From an uncultured Ilumatobacter sp. (GTDB lineage: Bacteria > Actinomycetota > Acidimicrobiia > Acidimicrobiales > Ilumatobacteraceae): a DNA stretch of 64,000 nucleotides. Below the pieces are notes generated by a model. The model saw only the letters and a program-made list of their open reading frames with translations, made no database searches and was not told the origin of the DNA. Shown piece after piece: positions 8,581 through 17,482 of this stretch (position 1 is its first letter; each line of letters begins with the position of its first letter). The position numbers and the translations under genes are program-made. The stretch covers positions 6,804-70,803 of the forward strand of contig CALCXK010000006.1 in assembly GCA_937905835.1 (NCBI GenBank), written 5' to 3'.

Positions 8581-8972
8581 GCAATGGTGAGGTGGCCTAT
8601 AAGCGGGATTCTGTAGCTCGACCGAAGTCGACCCGGCAGCCATCCATCTTTGCGACCTACCCGAGGATGCACCGTCGAAACGGTGCGAACGGGCCGTTCA
8701 TGTCCTCTGCTCGGTCTTGCTCCGGGTGGGGTTTACCAAGCCAGCCACGTCACCGTGACTGCTGGTGCGCTCTTACCGCACCGTTTCAGCCTTACCTGTA
8801 ATGAGCCATCCTCGAAAGGCGGCTCATCCATCGGCGGTCTCTCTCTGTTGCACGTCCGTCAGGTCACCCCAACCTGGCTTTCGCCAGCACCCTGCCCTGT
8901 GGAGTCCCGACTTTCCTCGACGGCATCACCCGAAGGTCCGCCGCCGCGGCTACCCGGCCACCTCACCATTGC
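8581..8972 (-). ncRNA. rnpB: RNase P RNA, bacterial type A
   Basis: The two ends of the region form a perfect 17-bp P1 helix (8581-8597 against 8956-8972). Read on the minus strand, the RNA contains the universal elements GAGGAAAGTCGGGACTCC near the 5' end, GGTAAGAGCGCACCAG in the middle, GGTAAACCCCACCCGGAGCA, and ACAGAATCCCGCTTATAGGCC-like sequence (last 20 bases before P1 closes) at the 3' end. About 392 nt is normal for type A. It is the catalytic RNA that removes 5' leaders from tRNA precursors. Its promoter would have to lie in or near the 3' end of the ferritin-like gene transcribed in the same direction 18 bases upstream. Confidence 0.95.
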
Positions 8973-8990
8973 GATGAGGAGCCTACGGCG

Positions 8991-9824
8991 TCAGCTGAGT
9001 TCTTCGTAGATGAACGAGTTAGCCGCAGGCGTGGCGAAGAGGAACGTTGTCCGTGAACCGTTCTCGTCAGTTTCACCGATGATCAGTTCCTGCTGGGCAA
9101 GTGAACCGAACGTGGAGGTGATGGCGTACATGGCCAGCGTGTTCTCCGGTGTGCGCTCGACGTCTTCGTTGACAAGCGCCGGGCTGAACTGATTGCCGAT
9201 TCCGAATACATTGAGGATCAGGGCTGCGCTCTGGCGGGACTCTTCGGCGGAGGCGTTGGCAGTGGCGAGGCGTTGTGCCGGCTCGGTCAGGATGCTGGTG
9301 AGCGACTGATGCGTCGACGCTGCAAGGTTCTCGAGCGTGATCGCCAGGTTGATGACATCGCGAAGAACGTCGTCACTCGTGCTGATCGTGTCGACGATCG
9401 GGGCGATTGCCCGTTCCATGATCCACGGGTTCGTATCGGTCCACGCAGTGCCGCCGGCAGCGACGGTCAGTTCGGCCATCTTGTCGGCAGTGGCTTGGTG
9501 GTTCGCTTGCAGACGCTCGACCAGCTCAGCGGTCGATCCTTCGAGGACACCGAGGCCCTTGGCGATCTCGTACACAGCAACAGCCGTGAGTTCGAGCGAC
9601 GACGCGGTGCGGAGTAGAACGATGTCGTTCACCGCGTAGTCGGGTTGCGGCAGGATCGGGTCGGCGTTACCGACTCGGCCGGGGGCAGTGTCGCCACCGC
9701 GATCGTTGCCGCAAGCTGCGCCCAGTGCTGCAAGTGAGACCGAGAGGCCACCGATCCGCAGAACTTGACGGCGACCGACGCGGGCGTCGAGGTTCGCTGT
9801 GGTGAGGGGAGTCGAGTCGGTCAT
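8991..9824 (-). CDS. Tat-exported ferritin-like domain lipoprotein
   Basis: 277 residues. The N-terminus has a twin-arginine signal (RRQVLRIGGLSVSLAALG) ending in a lipobox-like LGAAC at about residue 38, so the protein is probably exported folded and lipid-anchored. The rest is mainly alpha-helical with repeated E/H-containing helices (ELTAVAVYEIAKGLG, RLQANHQATADKMAEL, TLENLAASTHQSLTSI), as in the ferritin_2/desiccation-related four-helix family. Metal storage or oxidant handling at the cell surface is a family-based guess. Its start overlaps the stop of the upstream ferritin-like gene by ATGA, so the two are translationally coupled. Confidence 0.75.
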   Translation of the reverse strand: MTDSTPLTTANLDARVGRRQVLRIGGLSVSLAALGAACGNDRGGDTAPGRVGNADPILPQPDYAVNDIVLLRTASSLELTAVAVYEIAKGLGVLEGSTAELVERLQANHQATADKMAELTVAAGGTAWTDTNPWIMERAIAPIVDTISTSDDVLRDVINLAITLENLAASTHQSLTSILTEPAQRLATANASAEESRQSAALILNVFGIGNQFSPALVNEDVERTPENTLAMYAITSTFGSLAQQELIIGETDENGSRTTFLFATPAANSFIYEELS

Positions 9825-10441
9825 GCTGCACCACCAGAGAGTTCGAGGGGCGCAGCAGAGTTGCTGAGCATCTCGTCGAGGTTGGAAGCCAAACCGGCGA
9901 GGCTGGTGAAAACAACAGCCTGGCGGGATTCGGTGGTGATGATCGAGGCAGTCAGTTCGATCGCGTCGATGCTCTCGTAGGTGGCGAGCAATTCGGTGTG
10001 GGTGGCCACAGCGATGTTCTCGAGTGTCCGAGCGGCTACCGCGAATTCCCCGGCATCGCTGGTAGCAAAAAGACTGCGCTGTGCGTTGAAGACGTCGTCG
10101 TTGCGCATGTTTGCCGAGGCGCCGATGGCGCCAGAGATGGCCTGCGCGTACGCCTCGTGGTTCTCACCGACAACGCTGGCCAACTGAGCGGCGTCACCGT
10201 CGAGCTCGCCAGCGGCCTGCCGGTACAGGTCGCGAGCGGCGAGTTCGAGACGCATTGCAGCATCGAGTGCTACACGGTCGGCGTCGGTGGGCTTGTCTGG
10301 AGCGGCAGCAGCAGATGTGCTGCTGGCGAGCGCTACGACGGTGCCAGCCGCGACGATGCTGCCGAGACCGAGCAGGGAGCGCCGCGATGATGCGCGCTCA
10401 GTGGTGTCGAGATCCACGATGGAGGGTCCTTTCGAGTTCAT
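9821..10441 (-). CDS. Tat-exported ferritin-like domain protein
   Basis: 206 residues from the ATG at 10441. An in-frame extension to 10561 exists, but it would overlap the 3' end of the upstream FGGY kinase gene and lacks a signal. Residues 18-45 form a Tat signal (RRSLLGLGSIVAAGTVVALA) followed by an ASSTSAAAAP cleavage region, with no lipobox cysteine. The mature part is helical with a ferritin-like pattern (RLELAARDLYRQAAGEL, VVGENHEAYAQAI, TLENIAVATHTELLATYE), similar in layout to the downstream gene. The two look like a tandem duplication in which one copy is soluble and the other lipid-anchored. Function unknown; iron or oxidant handling is plausible. Confidence 0.7.
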   Translation of the reverse strand: MNSKGPSIVDLDTTERASSRRSLLGLGSIVAAGTVVALASSTSAAAAPDKPTDADRVALDAAMRLELAARDLYRQAAGELDGDAAQLASVVGENHEAYAQAISGAIGASANMRNDDVFNAQRSLFATSDAGEFAVAARTLENIAVATHTELLATYESIDAIELTASIITTESRQAVVFTSLAGLASNLDEMLSNSAAPLELSGGAA

Positions 10442-10527
10442 GCAGAGAACAGCCTGGTAGTTCGGGCGCTGTTGTTCCAATTCGCTCGCTGATTCTAGGG
10501 CCAATGTGGGCCGCGAGGGGCGATTGA

Positions 10528-11997
10528 TCAGAAGTCGAGTGCAGACAGATCGGGAATCCATCCGGCGGCCCGGGTGAGCGCATTAGCCCAGGTCAGGCGG
10601 AGTGCATCACGATCAACGCTGGTGTCGGGGGTCGCAGTGTGTGCCGGACTCCACAGGGCATCGATGTCGCCGACGTCGCTCCAGACGCCAACACCGACGC
10701 CAGCGAGGAACGCCGCGCCCAGCGTCGTTGCCTCGACCACCGGCGCGACCTCGACCGGCAGACCCGTCACGTTGGCCAGCGCCTGGACGAATGTGGGGTT
10801 GCGGCTCATACCGCCGTCGATGCGCAATGCGGCCAGTTCCACGTCGGTGTCGGCAACTGCTGCGTCGACCAGGTCGGCGCTTCGATGTGCGATGCCTTCG
10901 AGCACAGCGCGCACCACATGGCTGCGCTCGGTTCCCCGAGTGAGCCCGAGCAGGGTGCCGCGTGCGCCGTAGTCCCAACGTGGCGTACCGAGCCCGAGTA
11001 GCGCTGGTACATACATCACACCGCCCGAGTCGGTGCACTGAGATGCGACGTCGTGGCTTGCCTCGGCCGTATCGATGAGACCCATATCGTCACGGAGCCA
11101 CTCGATGTTGGTGCCAGCCGACAGCATGATGCCCTCGATGCCCCAGGTGAGGATGCCTCCGAGCGACCAGACAGGCAGGGGATAGGTGCCGTGGACATGA
11201 CGGTTGGCCTTCTCAGGTGTGCCGCCGTCGGTGCACATATCGAGCATGCCACCCGTGCCCAAAGTGATCTTTGCCTGGCCGGGCCGGACACATCCCTGGC
11301 CGATCAGTGATGCCTGTTGATCGCCGACCAGCGCAGCTATCGGCGGGCTGCCGGGAAGCGCCGTGGCACGTCCGACCACACCTGCCGAGTCCACGACCTC
11401 GGGCAGGAGTGCCTCGGGAATCGAGAAGGCTTCGAGGATGTCGTGTCGCCATCCGGTGCCGTCGATCGAGCGCAGGCCGGTTGTGGTCGCCGAGAAGTTG
11501 GTCTGGTCGGCAACGTGGACAACACCTTCTGTCAGCGTCCAAGCAATCCAACTGTCGAGGGTGCCGGCGCAAAGATCGCGGCCCGCGAGATCAGGTGTGT
11601 TGGCCAGGATCCACTGGAGTTTCGTTGCGCTCTGGTTGGGTGCCATCGCCCAACCGTGCTCGGCCTTGGCCATGATGCACTCCATCACGGTGCGCAGGTC
11701 CTGCCAGCCAAGACCAGGGCCGACTGGCTTGCCCGTGGCTCGATCCCAGACGACGACGCTGGCCCGCTGATTGGTGATGCCGACTGCATCGACCGGTGTA
11801 TCGACTCGTGCGAGAACGGTCTGTGCAGCATCGAGCGACAGTCGAGCGATATCGGCGGCATCGAACTCGACGAGGCCCGGTGAGGGGCTACTCGGGGGGC
11901 ACACTCGGTATTCGAACGCCACAATCGACAGTGTGTCGTCGACGACCGCGGCTCGAAGACCGCTCGTGCCGACGTCGATCACCAGAAACTGTGCCAT
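10528..11997 (-). CDS. FGGY-family carbohydrate kinase (glycerol-kinase-like)
   Basis: 489 residues, a normal FGGY length. The start MAQFLVIDVGTSGLRAAVVD is the N-terminal phosphate-1 motif. GWQDLRT near residue 98, LVGDQQASLIGQ near 235 and RIDGGMSRNPTFVQALANVTG near 402 are typical of the glycerol/xylulose kinase family. It lies last in a minus-strand operon with glpD and a flavoprotein, so a glycerol-like polyol is a reasonable substrate, but a closer glpK is present at 29.2-30.7 kb. The ATG overlaps the stop of the 4-TM gene as TGATG. Confidence 0.8.
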   Translation of the reverse strand: MAQFLVIDVGTSGLRAAVVDDTLSIVAFEYRVCPPSSPSPGLVEFDAADIARLSLDAAQTVLARVDTPVDAVGITNQRASVVVWDRATGKPVGPGLGWQDLRTVMECIMAKAEHGWAMAPNQSATKLQWILANTPDLAGRDLCAGTLDSWIAWTLTEGVVHVADQTNFSATTTGLRSIDGTGWRHDILEAFSIPEALLPEVVDSAGVVGRATALPGSPPIAALVGDQQASLIGQGCVRPGQAKITLGTGGMLDMCTDGGTPEKANRHVHGTYPLPVWSLGGILTWGIEGIMLSAGTNIEWLRDDMGLIDTAEASHDVASQCTDSGGVMYVPALLGLGTPRWDYGARGTLLGLTRGTERSHVVRAVLEGIAHRSADLVDAAVADTDVELAALRIDGGMSRNPTFVQALANVTGLPVEVAPVVEATTLGAAFLAGVGVGVWSDVGDIDALWSPAHTATPDTSVDRDALRLTWANALTRAAGWIPDLSALDF

Positions 11998-12437
11998 CAG
12001 CGGCCCCTTCGTTGCGACGGAACGAAGCCGCGGCGCTGCAGCCGATTGCCGAGAATGCCGCCAATCAAGCCAGCAAACGCGACCAGGGTGAGCGTGAAGA
12101 AAATGCTCAGCCAATTGATCGTGCTGCTCCTGACGAAGGCAACGAGAATCAGGACGGCCTGGACGACAATGAATGTTCCCGACGCGGTGACGATTCCGTG
12201 GCTGAATGGTGCCCCGACCCGCTGGACCCAGGCGGCGCAACCGGCGCCGAGCGTGAAGCCGAGCACGAACCCGAAGAACAGCAGTGTGTTTGTGCCGTTG
12301 CTGTCCGAATTGAGGAGGGCGGCGACGACGAAGAACGGAACGGCGAACGCCAACGTGACACCGGTGCCGGCTCGCAGCGCATCGAAGTCCCACCGGCCCG
12401 GCAGCACGGCGTGTATTTTCTCCAGTGGTGCGCTCAC
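11997..12437 (-). CDS. Four-helix membrane protein of unknown function
   Basis: 146 residues from a GTG that overlaps the stop of the upstream flavoprotein gene as GTGA. Four hydrophobic segments are visible at about 26-42, 50-68, 80-102 and 110-130, and the C-terminus is strongly basic (RLQRRGFVPSQRRGR). I do not recognise the family; it resembles the short four-TM proteins often annotated as TIGR04086-like, but this is uncertain. The tight coupling on both sides places it in the glpD-flavoprotein-kinase operon, where a membrane partner or transport role is conceivable. Confidence 0.65.
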   Translation of the reverse strand: MSAPLEKIHAVLPGRWDFDALRAGTGVTLAFAVPFFVVAALLNSDSNGTNTLLFFGFVLGFTLGAGCAAWVQRVGAPFSHGIVTASGTFIVVQAVLILVAFVRSSTINWLSIFFTLTLVAFAGLIGGILGNRLQRRGFVPSQRRGR

Positions 12438-13936
12438 GGCCACGGAACCTGACCAAAACTGGACGTAAATCCAAGCTTGCCGGGGTTCATGATCCCCTGT
12501 GGGTCGAACGAGTCTTTCACCCGCTGCAACACGCCGTGCGCATCGCCGAGTGCCTCGCCCATAAAACGTTGGCGGTTGAGGCCGACGCCGTGGTGGTGCG
12601 AGAGGTTGCCGCCGTTGGCGAGCACGGCCCGAGTACCGACGTCCCACATCGACAGGTACGTCGACTCGATCTCGTCGGCAGGCGGTGTGGCAGCGAAGGT
12701 GAAGTAGAGGCAGGCGCCGTCGGCGTAGCTATGCGAGAGGTGGCAGGTAGCAGCGCGGGCGTGCGGCACATCGAGCATTGCTTCGCGGACCCTGTCGAAG
12801 ATGCCGATGAGCGCGGACCACGGCGCGGCAATTTCCATTGTGTCGACGACGAACCCCTTGCGGGTCAGGCCTTGCAATGCGCTCGTGTCGTTGCGGTGTT
12901 GCATCCAGGCCTCGACCAACTCGACGTCACCTGAGCGACCGCCAGCGCTCTGGCACGCGTCGTCGACGACGCTCATCGTTGCATCGACGAGATGCTCGTT
13001 CCCCTCGTCGAGAACGAGCAGCGTGCAGGTCGTGCCGTCGCCACCGCGGCCGCGAACGGATTCGGGGCCGTCGTACAGGCGGAGTACGGCCGGTGTTGCG
13101 CCGGCGCGCATGGTGAGGCGGCAGGCCTCGACGCCTGCCTCGAACGTGTCGAACACGTAGGTGGCGCGGCGCTCGGTTGCAGCGAGGGGGTGGGCCTTCA
13201 GCCAGACGTTGGTGATGACTCCGAGGGTGCCTTCGGAACCGACGAGCAGTTCGGTCAGGTCGGGCCCGGCCGCTGCAGCCGGAGCACCACCTGTGCGGAT
13301 GACGGTGCCATCGGGCAGGACAGCTTCAAGGCCAACCACCATTTCTTCGATCTTTCCGTAGCGCGTCGAGTACTGCCCGGCGCCGCGCGACGCGACCCAG
13401 CCGCCGACTGTTGCCAAGTCGAAGCTCTGAGGGAAGTGCCCGACCGACAGGCCGTGCTCGTCGTTGAGGATCCGCTCGAGGTCGGGGCCGAACGTGCCGG
13501 GGCGTACTTCGACGATGCCGGAGATTGCGTCGACCGACTCGATGCCGTGGAGCGCGGTCATGTCGAGCACGACTCCGCCGAACACCGGCGCGGCTGCACC
13601 ACAGACACCGCTGCGGCCACCTGACGGTGTCACCGGCACGCGGCCGACGTTACACGCCTGGAGCACGGCAACGACGGCGGCAGTTGATGCAGGCCGGGCG
13701 ATCAGGTCAGCGAGCTGCGGTACTTCGCCGCGGAGCGACCAGTGCAGGGCCAGCGGCCACCAGTCTCGGCTGGCTTCGGCGACTTGGTTGTCGTCGTCGA
13801 CGACTTCACAGATCTCATCGAGGACGGCAAGCAATTCCTCGGGCACCTCGATGTGCGTCGCGTTCGAGCGGCTGGTGATCGCACCGCCGGAGGCGACGAG
13901 CTCAATGGGGGGTGTGGGGGAGGAGGGATTGATCAC
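12434..13936 (-). CDS. FAD-binding oxidase, alkyl-dihydroxyacetonephosphate-synthase-like
   Basis: 500 residues from a GTG at 13936, overlapping the 3' end of glpD by 35 bases. The FAD-binding (VAO/PCMH) domain shows PSGGRSGVCG, GHFPQSFDLATVGGWVASRG and LLVGSEGTLGVITNVWLK. The C-terminal domain ends in NLSHHHGVGLNRQRFMG and GIMNPGKLG. The HHHG segment and the RxSVR-like GPESVRGRG follow the alkyl-DHAP synthase (AGPS) pattern rather than the lactate oxidase one. Eukaryotic AGPS makes ether lipids; bacterial members beside glpD are of uncertain substrate. The position suggests oxidation or alkyl transfer on a glycerol-3-phosphate/DHAP-type compound. Confidence 0.8.
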   Translation of the reverse strand: MINPSSPTPPIELVASGGAITSRSNATHIEVPEELLAVLDEICEVVDDDNQVAEASRDWWPLALHWSLRGEVPQLADLIARPASTAAVVAVLQACNVGRVPVTPSGGRSGVCGAAAPVFGGVVLDMTALHGIESVDAISGIVEVRPGTFGPDLERILNDEHGLSVGHFPQSFDLATVGGWVASRGAGQYSTRYGKIEEMVVGLEAVLPDGTVIRTGGAPAAAAGPDLTELLVGSEGTLGVITNVWLKAHPLAATERRATYVFDTFEAGVEACRLTMRAGATPAVLRLYDGPESVRGRGGDGTTCTLLVLDEGNEHLVDATMSVVDDACQSAGGRSGDVELVEAWMQHRNDTSALQGLTRKGFVVDTMEIAAPWSALIGIFDRVREAMLDVPHARAATCHLSHSYADGACLYFTFAATPPADEIESTYLSMWDVGTRAVLANGGNLSHHHGVGLNRQRFMGEALGDAHGVLQRVKDSFDPQGIMNPGKLGFTSSFGQVPWP

Positions 13937-15608
13937 GGGCGGCGGCGTCCTCTGCAGCGCACAGCTGCTGATAGTTGGTGAGTTGTCGATCGACCTCGAT
14001 GGCGTCCCAGTGCAATTCGGTTGCCATGAGCGCAGCAACGCCAGGGGCTGCAGCGAGTGCAGCAGGTCGATCGAAGATGTGGAGTCGGGTGCGTCGGGCG
14101 AGCACGTCGTCGAGGGTGGTCGCCATTTCGTGGCGGATTGCATAGACGACCTCGGCCCGAACATACGGATGGCCGGGCACGATCGGCTCGCCGAGCGCAG
14201 CGTCGAATGCAATCAATGCGCGGACCTCGGCGGCAAGCGTGCCGTAGCGATTGCCGAGGTGCGACAAAGTCGACCCGTCGGATGTTCGGCGCGGCGTTGC
14301 GCCGAACAGCTTCAAGCGGCGTGTTGACTTCGAACGTGACACTCGCGCCGATCGTCCGATGCCGCGCATGACCTGGTCGACGGTGTCTTCGGCCATCACT
14401 CGATACGTCGTCAGCTTGCCGCCGCTGACACGCACGACCCCAGAGTCGCTGACTGCGACCTGATGCTGCCGCGAGAGATCGGCGGTCTTGCCGGTGGGTT
14501 GAACTTGCGATGGTGCTTTCACCAACGGACGAAGGCCGGACCACACGCCGGTCACGTCGGCGAGCGTGATCGTTCCGACGACGTCGGTGTCGAGGGCCTG
14601 GTTCAATGCTTCGAGGCAGTAGTCGATATCGACAGCGGTGGTCTGGTGTTCGTCGAGCCCACCATCGTGGTCGGTGTCGGTGGTGCCCACGTAGCAGTGT
14701 CGGAACGTGCCGTCGCCGAGCGGGCCCCAGGGCACGATGAACAGGCTGCGTTTATCCCGTTTGACAGGGATGATCACAGCGATGTCGTTGCGCACTTTCT
14801 CCCACGGAATCGTCAGGTGCACACCCTTGGCTGGGCGGATCGAATCGGGATGTGTGCCCTCGTCGAGCGAACGAACCGCATCAGCCCACACGCCGGCAGC
14901 GTTCACGACAGATTTGGTCGGCACGGTGATTTGCTCACCGTCGGCCTCGATGACCACCCGATCAACGCGACCCTCGTCATTGACTCCAACGTCGACGATG
15001 TTGGCTCGGTTGACGACGACCGCTCCACGTGTAGCCGCCGTGCGGGCAATAGCCAGAGTGAGTCGGGCGTCATCAGCACCGGCGTCGTAGTAGAGATAGC
15101 CCGAGCTGAGCTTCTCGAGATGGGTGGTGGGGAAGTGCTTGGCTGCACGCTCGGCGTCGACCCGCTTGTGGAACTTGCCGATGCGCCAGCCGCCGGTGAT
15201 GTCGTACATCCACATCGCCGAGCCGAGTGCTCGAGCGATCTTCTTCGACACCACGCTGTCTTTGGTCATAATCGGGATCATGAAGGGCAGCAGGTCGACC
15301 AGGTGCGGCGCGTTCTTCATGAGGCGCCGCCGCTCGCGCAGCGCCTCGTATACGAGCCGGACGTCGCCGTTCTGGAGGTAGCGCAGACCGCCGTGAACCA
15401 TCTTCGAACTCTTCGACGAGGTGCCGGACGCGAAGTCGTCACGCTCGACGAGCGCCGTTCGCAAGCCACGGGCCGCTGCATCAAGGGCGACGCCGACGCC
15501 GGTGATACCGCCGCCGATCACGACGACATCAAATAGATCAGCCTCTCCGGACGCACTGTTGCGCAATTCGGCGAGCATGTGCGACCGCGAGAACTGTCGA
15601 CCCGTCAT
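13902..15608 (-). CDS. glpD: Glycerol-3-phosphate dehydrogenase, FAD-dependent
   Basis: 568 residues from the ATG at 15608. An in-frame extension reaches 15707 but would leave no room for a promoter opposite the divergent gene. The FAD Rossmann motif VVVIGGGITGVGVALDAAARG is near residue 27, followed by DDFASGTSSKSSKMVHGGLRYL, a GlpD signature. The C-terminal helical DAO_C domain (AEVVYAIRHEMATTLDDVLARRTRL) is complete. It oxidises sn-glycerol-3-phosphate to dihydroxyacetone phosphate at the membrane and passes electrons to quinone. It heads a minus-strand operon with the AGPS-like oxidase, a 4-TM protein and an FGGY kinase. Confidence 0.93.
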   Translation of the reverse strand: MTGRQFSRSHMLAELRNSASGEADLFDVVVIGGGITGVGVALDAAARGLRTALVERDDFASGTSSKSSKMVHGGLRYLQNGDVRLVYEALRERRRLMKNAPHLVDLLPFMIPIMTKDSVVSKKIARALGSAMWMYDITGGWRIGKFHKRVDAERAAKHFPTTHLEKLSSGYLYYDAGADDARLTLAIARTAATRGAVVVNRANIVDVGVNDEGRVDRVVIEADGEQITVPTKSVVNAAGVWADAVRSLDEGTHPDSIRPAKGVHLTIPWEKVRNDIAVIIPVKRDKRSLFIVPWGPLGDGTFRHCYVGTTDTDHDGGLDEHQTTAVDIDYCLEALNQALDTDVVGTITLADVTGVWSGLRPLVKAPSQVQPTGKTADLSRQHQVAVSDSGVVRVSGGKLTTYRVMAEDTVDQVMRGIGRSARVSRSKSTRRLKLFGATPRRTSDGSTLSHLGNRYGTLAAEVRALIAFDAALGEPIVPGHPYVRAEVVYAIRHEMATTLDDVLARRTRLHIFDRPAALAAAPGVAALMATELHWDAIEVDRQLTNYQQLCAAEDAAARDQSLLPHTPH

Positions 15609-15705
15609 ACCTCCACCGTAGGCCCGCGCGTGGTCGGTTGCGCGGTCAGAGCGGAACAGGAAGTTGTGGTCAAGGCGTCGGATATCGTGACCGCTGAGAG
15701 CCATC

Positions 15706-17046
15706 ATGACGACGCCATCCGCCGGACCCCCCGCCTGTTTTGATCCACGTCACGACGCGTACGTCGACGAGGCAACAGTCCGAAATGAACTCACTCGGGT
15801 GTTCCAGGTTTGCCACGAGTGCCGACGCTGCGAGTCGTACTGCACGACCTTCCCGTCGCTCTTTGAGTTGATCGAACGTCGTGACGACCACGATGCTGGC
15901 CGACTGACACCGCTCGATCAAGATCTCGTGGTCGACAGCTGTGTCCAGTGCAGCCTCTGTTCAGCATCGTGCCCGTACACCCCTGCATTACACGAACTCA
16001 AAGTCGACGTACCGCGACTCGTGCTGCGAGCGAAGGCGATGCAACACGCCACAGATAGCGCATCGTGGCGAAGTAAGGCTGTTGCTCGATCGTTTGGTCA
16101 CGCCGACCTCGTCGGGCGGACCGCATCGACGGCGAGCGGGCTTGCCAACCGGGTGGTCGGTGCTGAACCCGGTTCGTATGTCCGCCGTTTCTTCGCCCGG
16201 ATCACGGGGGTGTCCGCCAATCGTCGACTTCGGCCGTATCAGGCCGAGCGCTTCACGGCGTGGTTCGACAACCGGCCGCGTATACGGCTGGGCGACCCAC
16301 ACGGGGCCGTCACCGTGTACCCGACCTGCCTGGTCGAATACCGCAACACGGCGATCGGCACCGACCTCGTGAAGGTCTATGAACGCAACGGAATCGAATG
16401 CTCAACGTCAGCGGCCGGTTGCTGTGGTGCCCCGTCGCTGCATGCGGGCGACCTTGATCGGTTCGCCAAAATTGCCAAACGAAACGTCAGGGCACTCGCA
16501 AGAGAAGTTCGCTCCGGCACGGACATTGTGGTTCCGCAGCCGGGTTGCGGAGCGATCCTTCGTTCGGCCTACGTCGATCACGTTCCGGAGAAAATGCGTC
16601 TCGACGCCCAACTGGTGGCCGCCCGCACCTACGACGCGTCCGAATATCTGATGCGCCTACACCGAGCCGACGACACGATGCTCGACACCGACTTCACGGG
16701 CGAGATGTTCGATCGAATCACATCGGTCGGTTCGGGGCACCTGACCGACCGTCATGCCGAGTTCGACAGCCGTGATTTGCTGCGACTCACGGGCGCGCGG
16801 GTGCAGCAGATTCGTGGGACGTCGGGAGTAGAAACCCCGTGGGGCCTCCGCGTCGACAATGACGCCGTCGCTGAGGAACTCGCGGAGCGACTCGCCAGGC
16901 GCATTGCGACGACCAGCCCTGATGTCGTTGCGGCCGACGGTGACTTCGCGAACGCAGCAGTGAGCGAGCACATTGACCTTACGGCGCTGCACCCAATGCA
17001 GATCGTCGCACGGGCGTACGGTGTGACTGGCCGACCTCGTCGCTGA
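15706..17046 (+). CDS. GlpC-like Fe-S protein with a degenerate second CCG domain
   Basis: 446 residues. Two 4Fe-4S motifs stand at the N-terminus: CHECRRCESYC near residue 38 and CVQCSLCSASCP near 79. A first CCG (heterodisulfide-reductase type) domain is intact: CLVEY near residue 208, AAGCCGAP near 240 and PGCGAILRSAY near 285. In the second CCG domain the frame and spacing persist (GSGHLTDRHAEF, GTSGVETPWG, VVAADGDFANAAVSEH, LHPMQIVARAYG) but every expected cysteine is replaced. The protein probably shuttles electrons from a membrane dehydrogenase; divergence from glpD points to glycerol-3-phosphate or a related 2-hydroxyacid. Confidence 0.8.
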   Translation: MTTPSAGPPACFDPRHDAYVDEATVRNELTRVFQVCHECRRCESYCTTFPSLFELIERRDDHDAGRLTPLDQDLVVDSCVQCSLCSASCPYTPALHELKVDVPRLVLRAKAMQHATDSASWRSKAVARSFGHADLVGRTASTASGLANRVVGAEPGSYVRRFFARITGVSANRRLRPYQAERFTAWFDNRPRIRLGDPHGAVTVYPTCLVEYRNTAIGTDLVKVYERNGIECSTSAAGCCGAPSLHAGDLDRFAKIAKRNVRALAREVRSGTDIVVPQPGCGAILRSAYVDHVPEKMRLDAQLVAARTYDASEYLMRLHRADDTMLDTDFTGEMFDRITSVGSGHLTDRHAEFDSRDLLRLTGARVQQIRGTSGVETPWGLRVDNDAVAEELAERLARRIATTSPDVVAADGDFANAAVSEHIDLTALHPMQIVARAYGVTGRPRR

Positions 17047-17082
17047 TCACCGTTCAAAGCATCGAAAAGTTAGTTCGGATGG

Positions 17083-17110
17083 TTGACAAATATTTTGCAG
17101 GTTGTGCCAT
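17083..17110 (+). promoter_or_regulatory. Candidate promoter of whiB
   Basis: A perfect TTGACA at 17083-17088 stands in an unusually AT-rich stretch, with a poor -10 candidate TGCCAT at 17105-17110 after a 16-base spacer. It lies about 80 bases before the WhiB start. The -35 match is clear; the -10 is weak. Confidence 0.35.
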
Positions 17111-17188
17111 TCGTCACCTAAGTTCGATGAGGAAGATGCATATCGGTACCAGCGTTGGTGTCGAACTCGACCGGGGGGTCTGCACAAC

Positions 17189-17440
17189 ATGTCGTTACAA
17201 CACACGAATACCGAATTGAAATGGTGGCATCTTGGCGCCTGCCGCGGACTTGACTCGAAGATTTTCTATCCCGACGACGAGGCCAGTTCGATCTTTGCCA
17301 AGTCCGTCTGCTCGACCTGCTCCGTGCAGACGGAATGTCTTGAACATGCGCTGACGATCCGCGAAAAAGCTGGTGTCTGGGGCGGCGCGTCCGAACGGGA
17401 CCGTCGCCGGATCATCCGTCAACGACGCCAAGTCAGCTGA
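17189..17440 (+). CDS. WhiB-family Fe-S transcriptional regulator
   Basis: 83 residues from the ATG at 17189; the frame is open further upstream but lacks family similarity there. The four cluster-binding cysteines are present: one in GACRG and three in CSTCSVQTEC (Cx2Cx5C). The turn motif GVWGG follows, then a basic DNA-contacting tail (ERDRRRIIRQRRQ). WhiB-like proteins bind a redox- and NO-sensitive 4Fe-4S cluster and usually act together with the primary sigma factor. They are confined to actinobacteria and their phages, which supports the taxonomic placement. It is a single gene with its own likely promoter; the target genes are unknown. Confidence 0.92.
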   Translation: MSLQHTNTELKWWHLGACRGLDSKIFYPDDEASSIFAKSVCSTCSVQTECLEHALTIREKAGVWGGASERDRRRIIRQRRQVS

Positions 17441-17482
17441 ACGTCTTGCCGACCTGAGAGGTCGGCGCTCTACGATCTCGTC

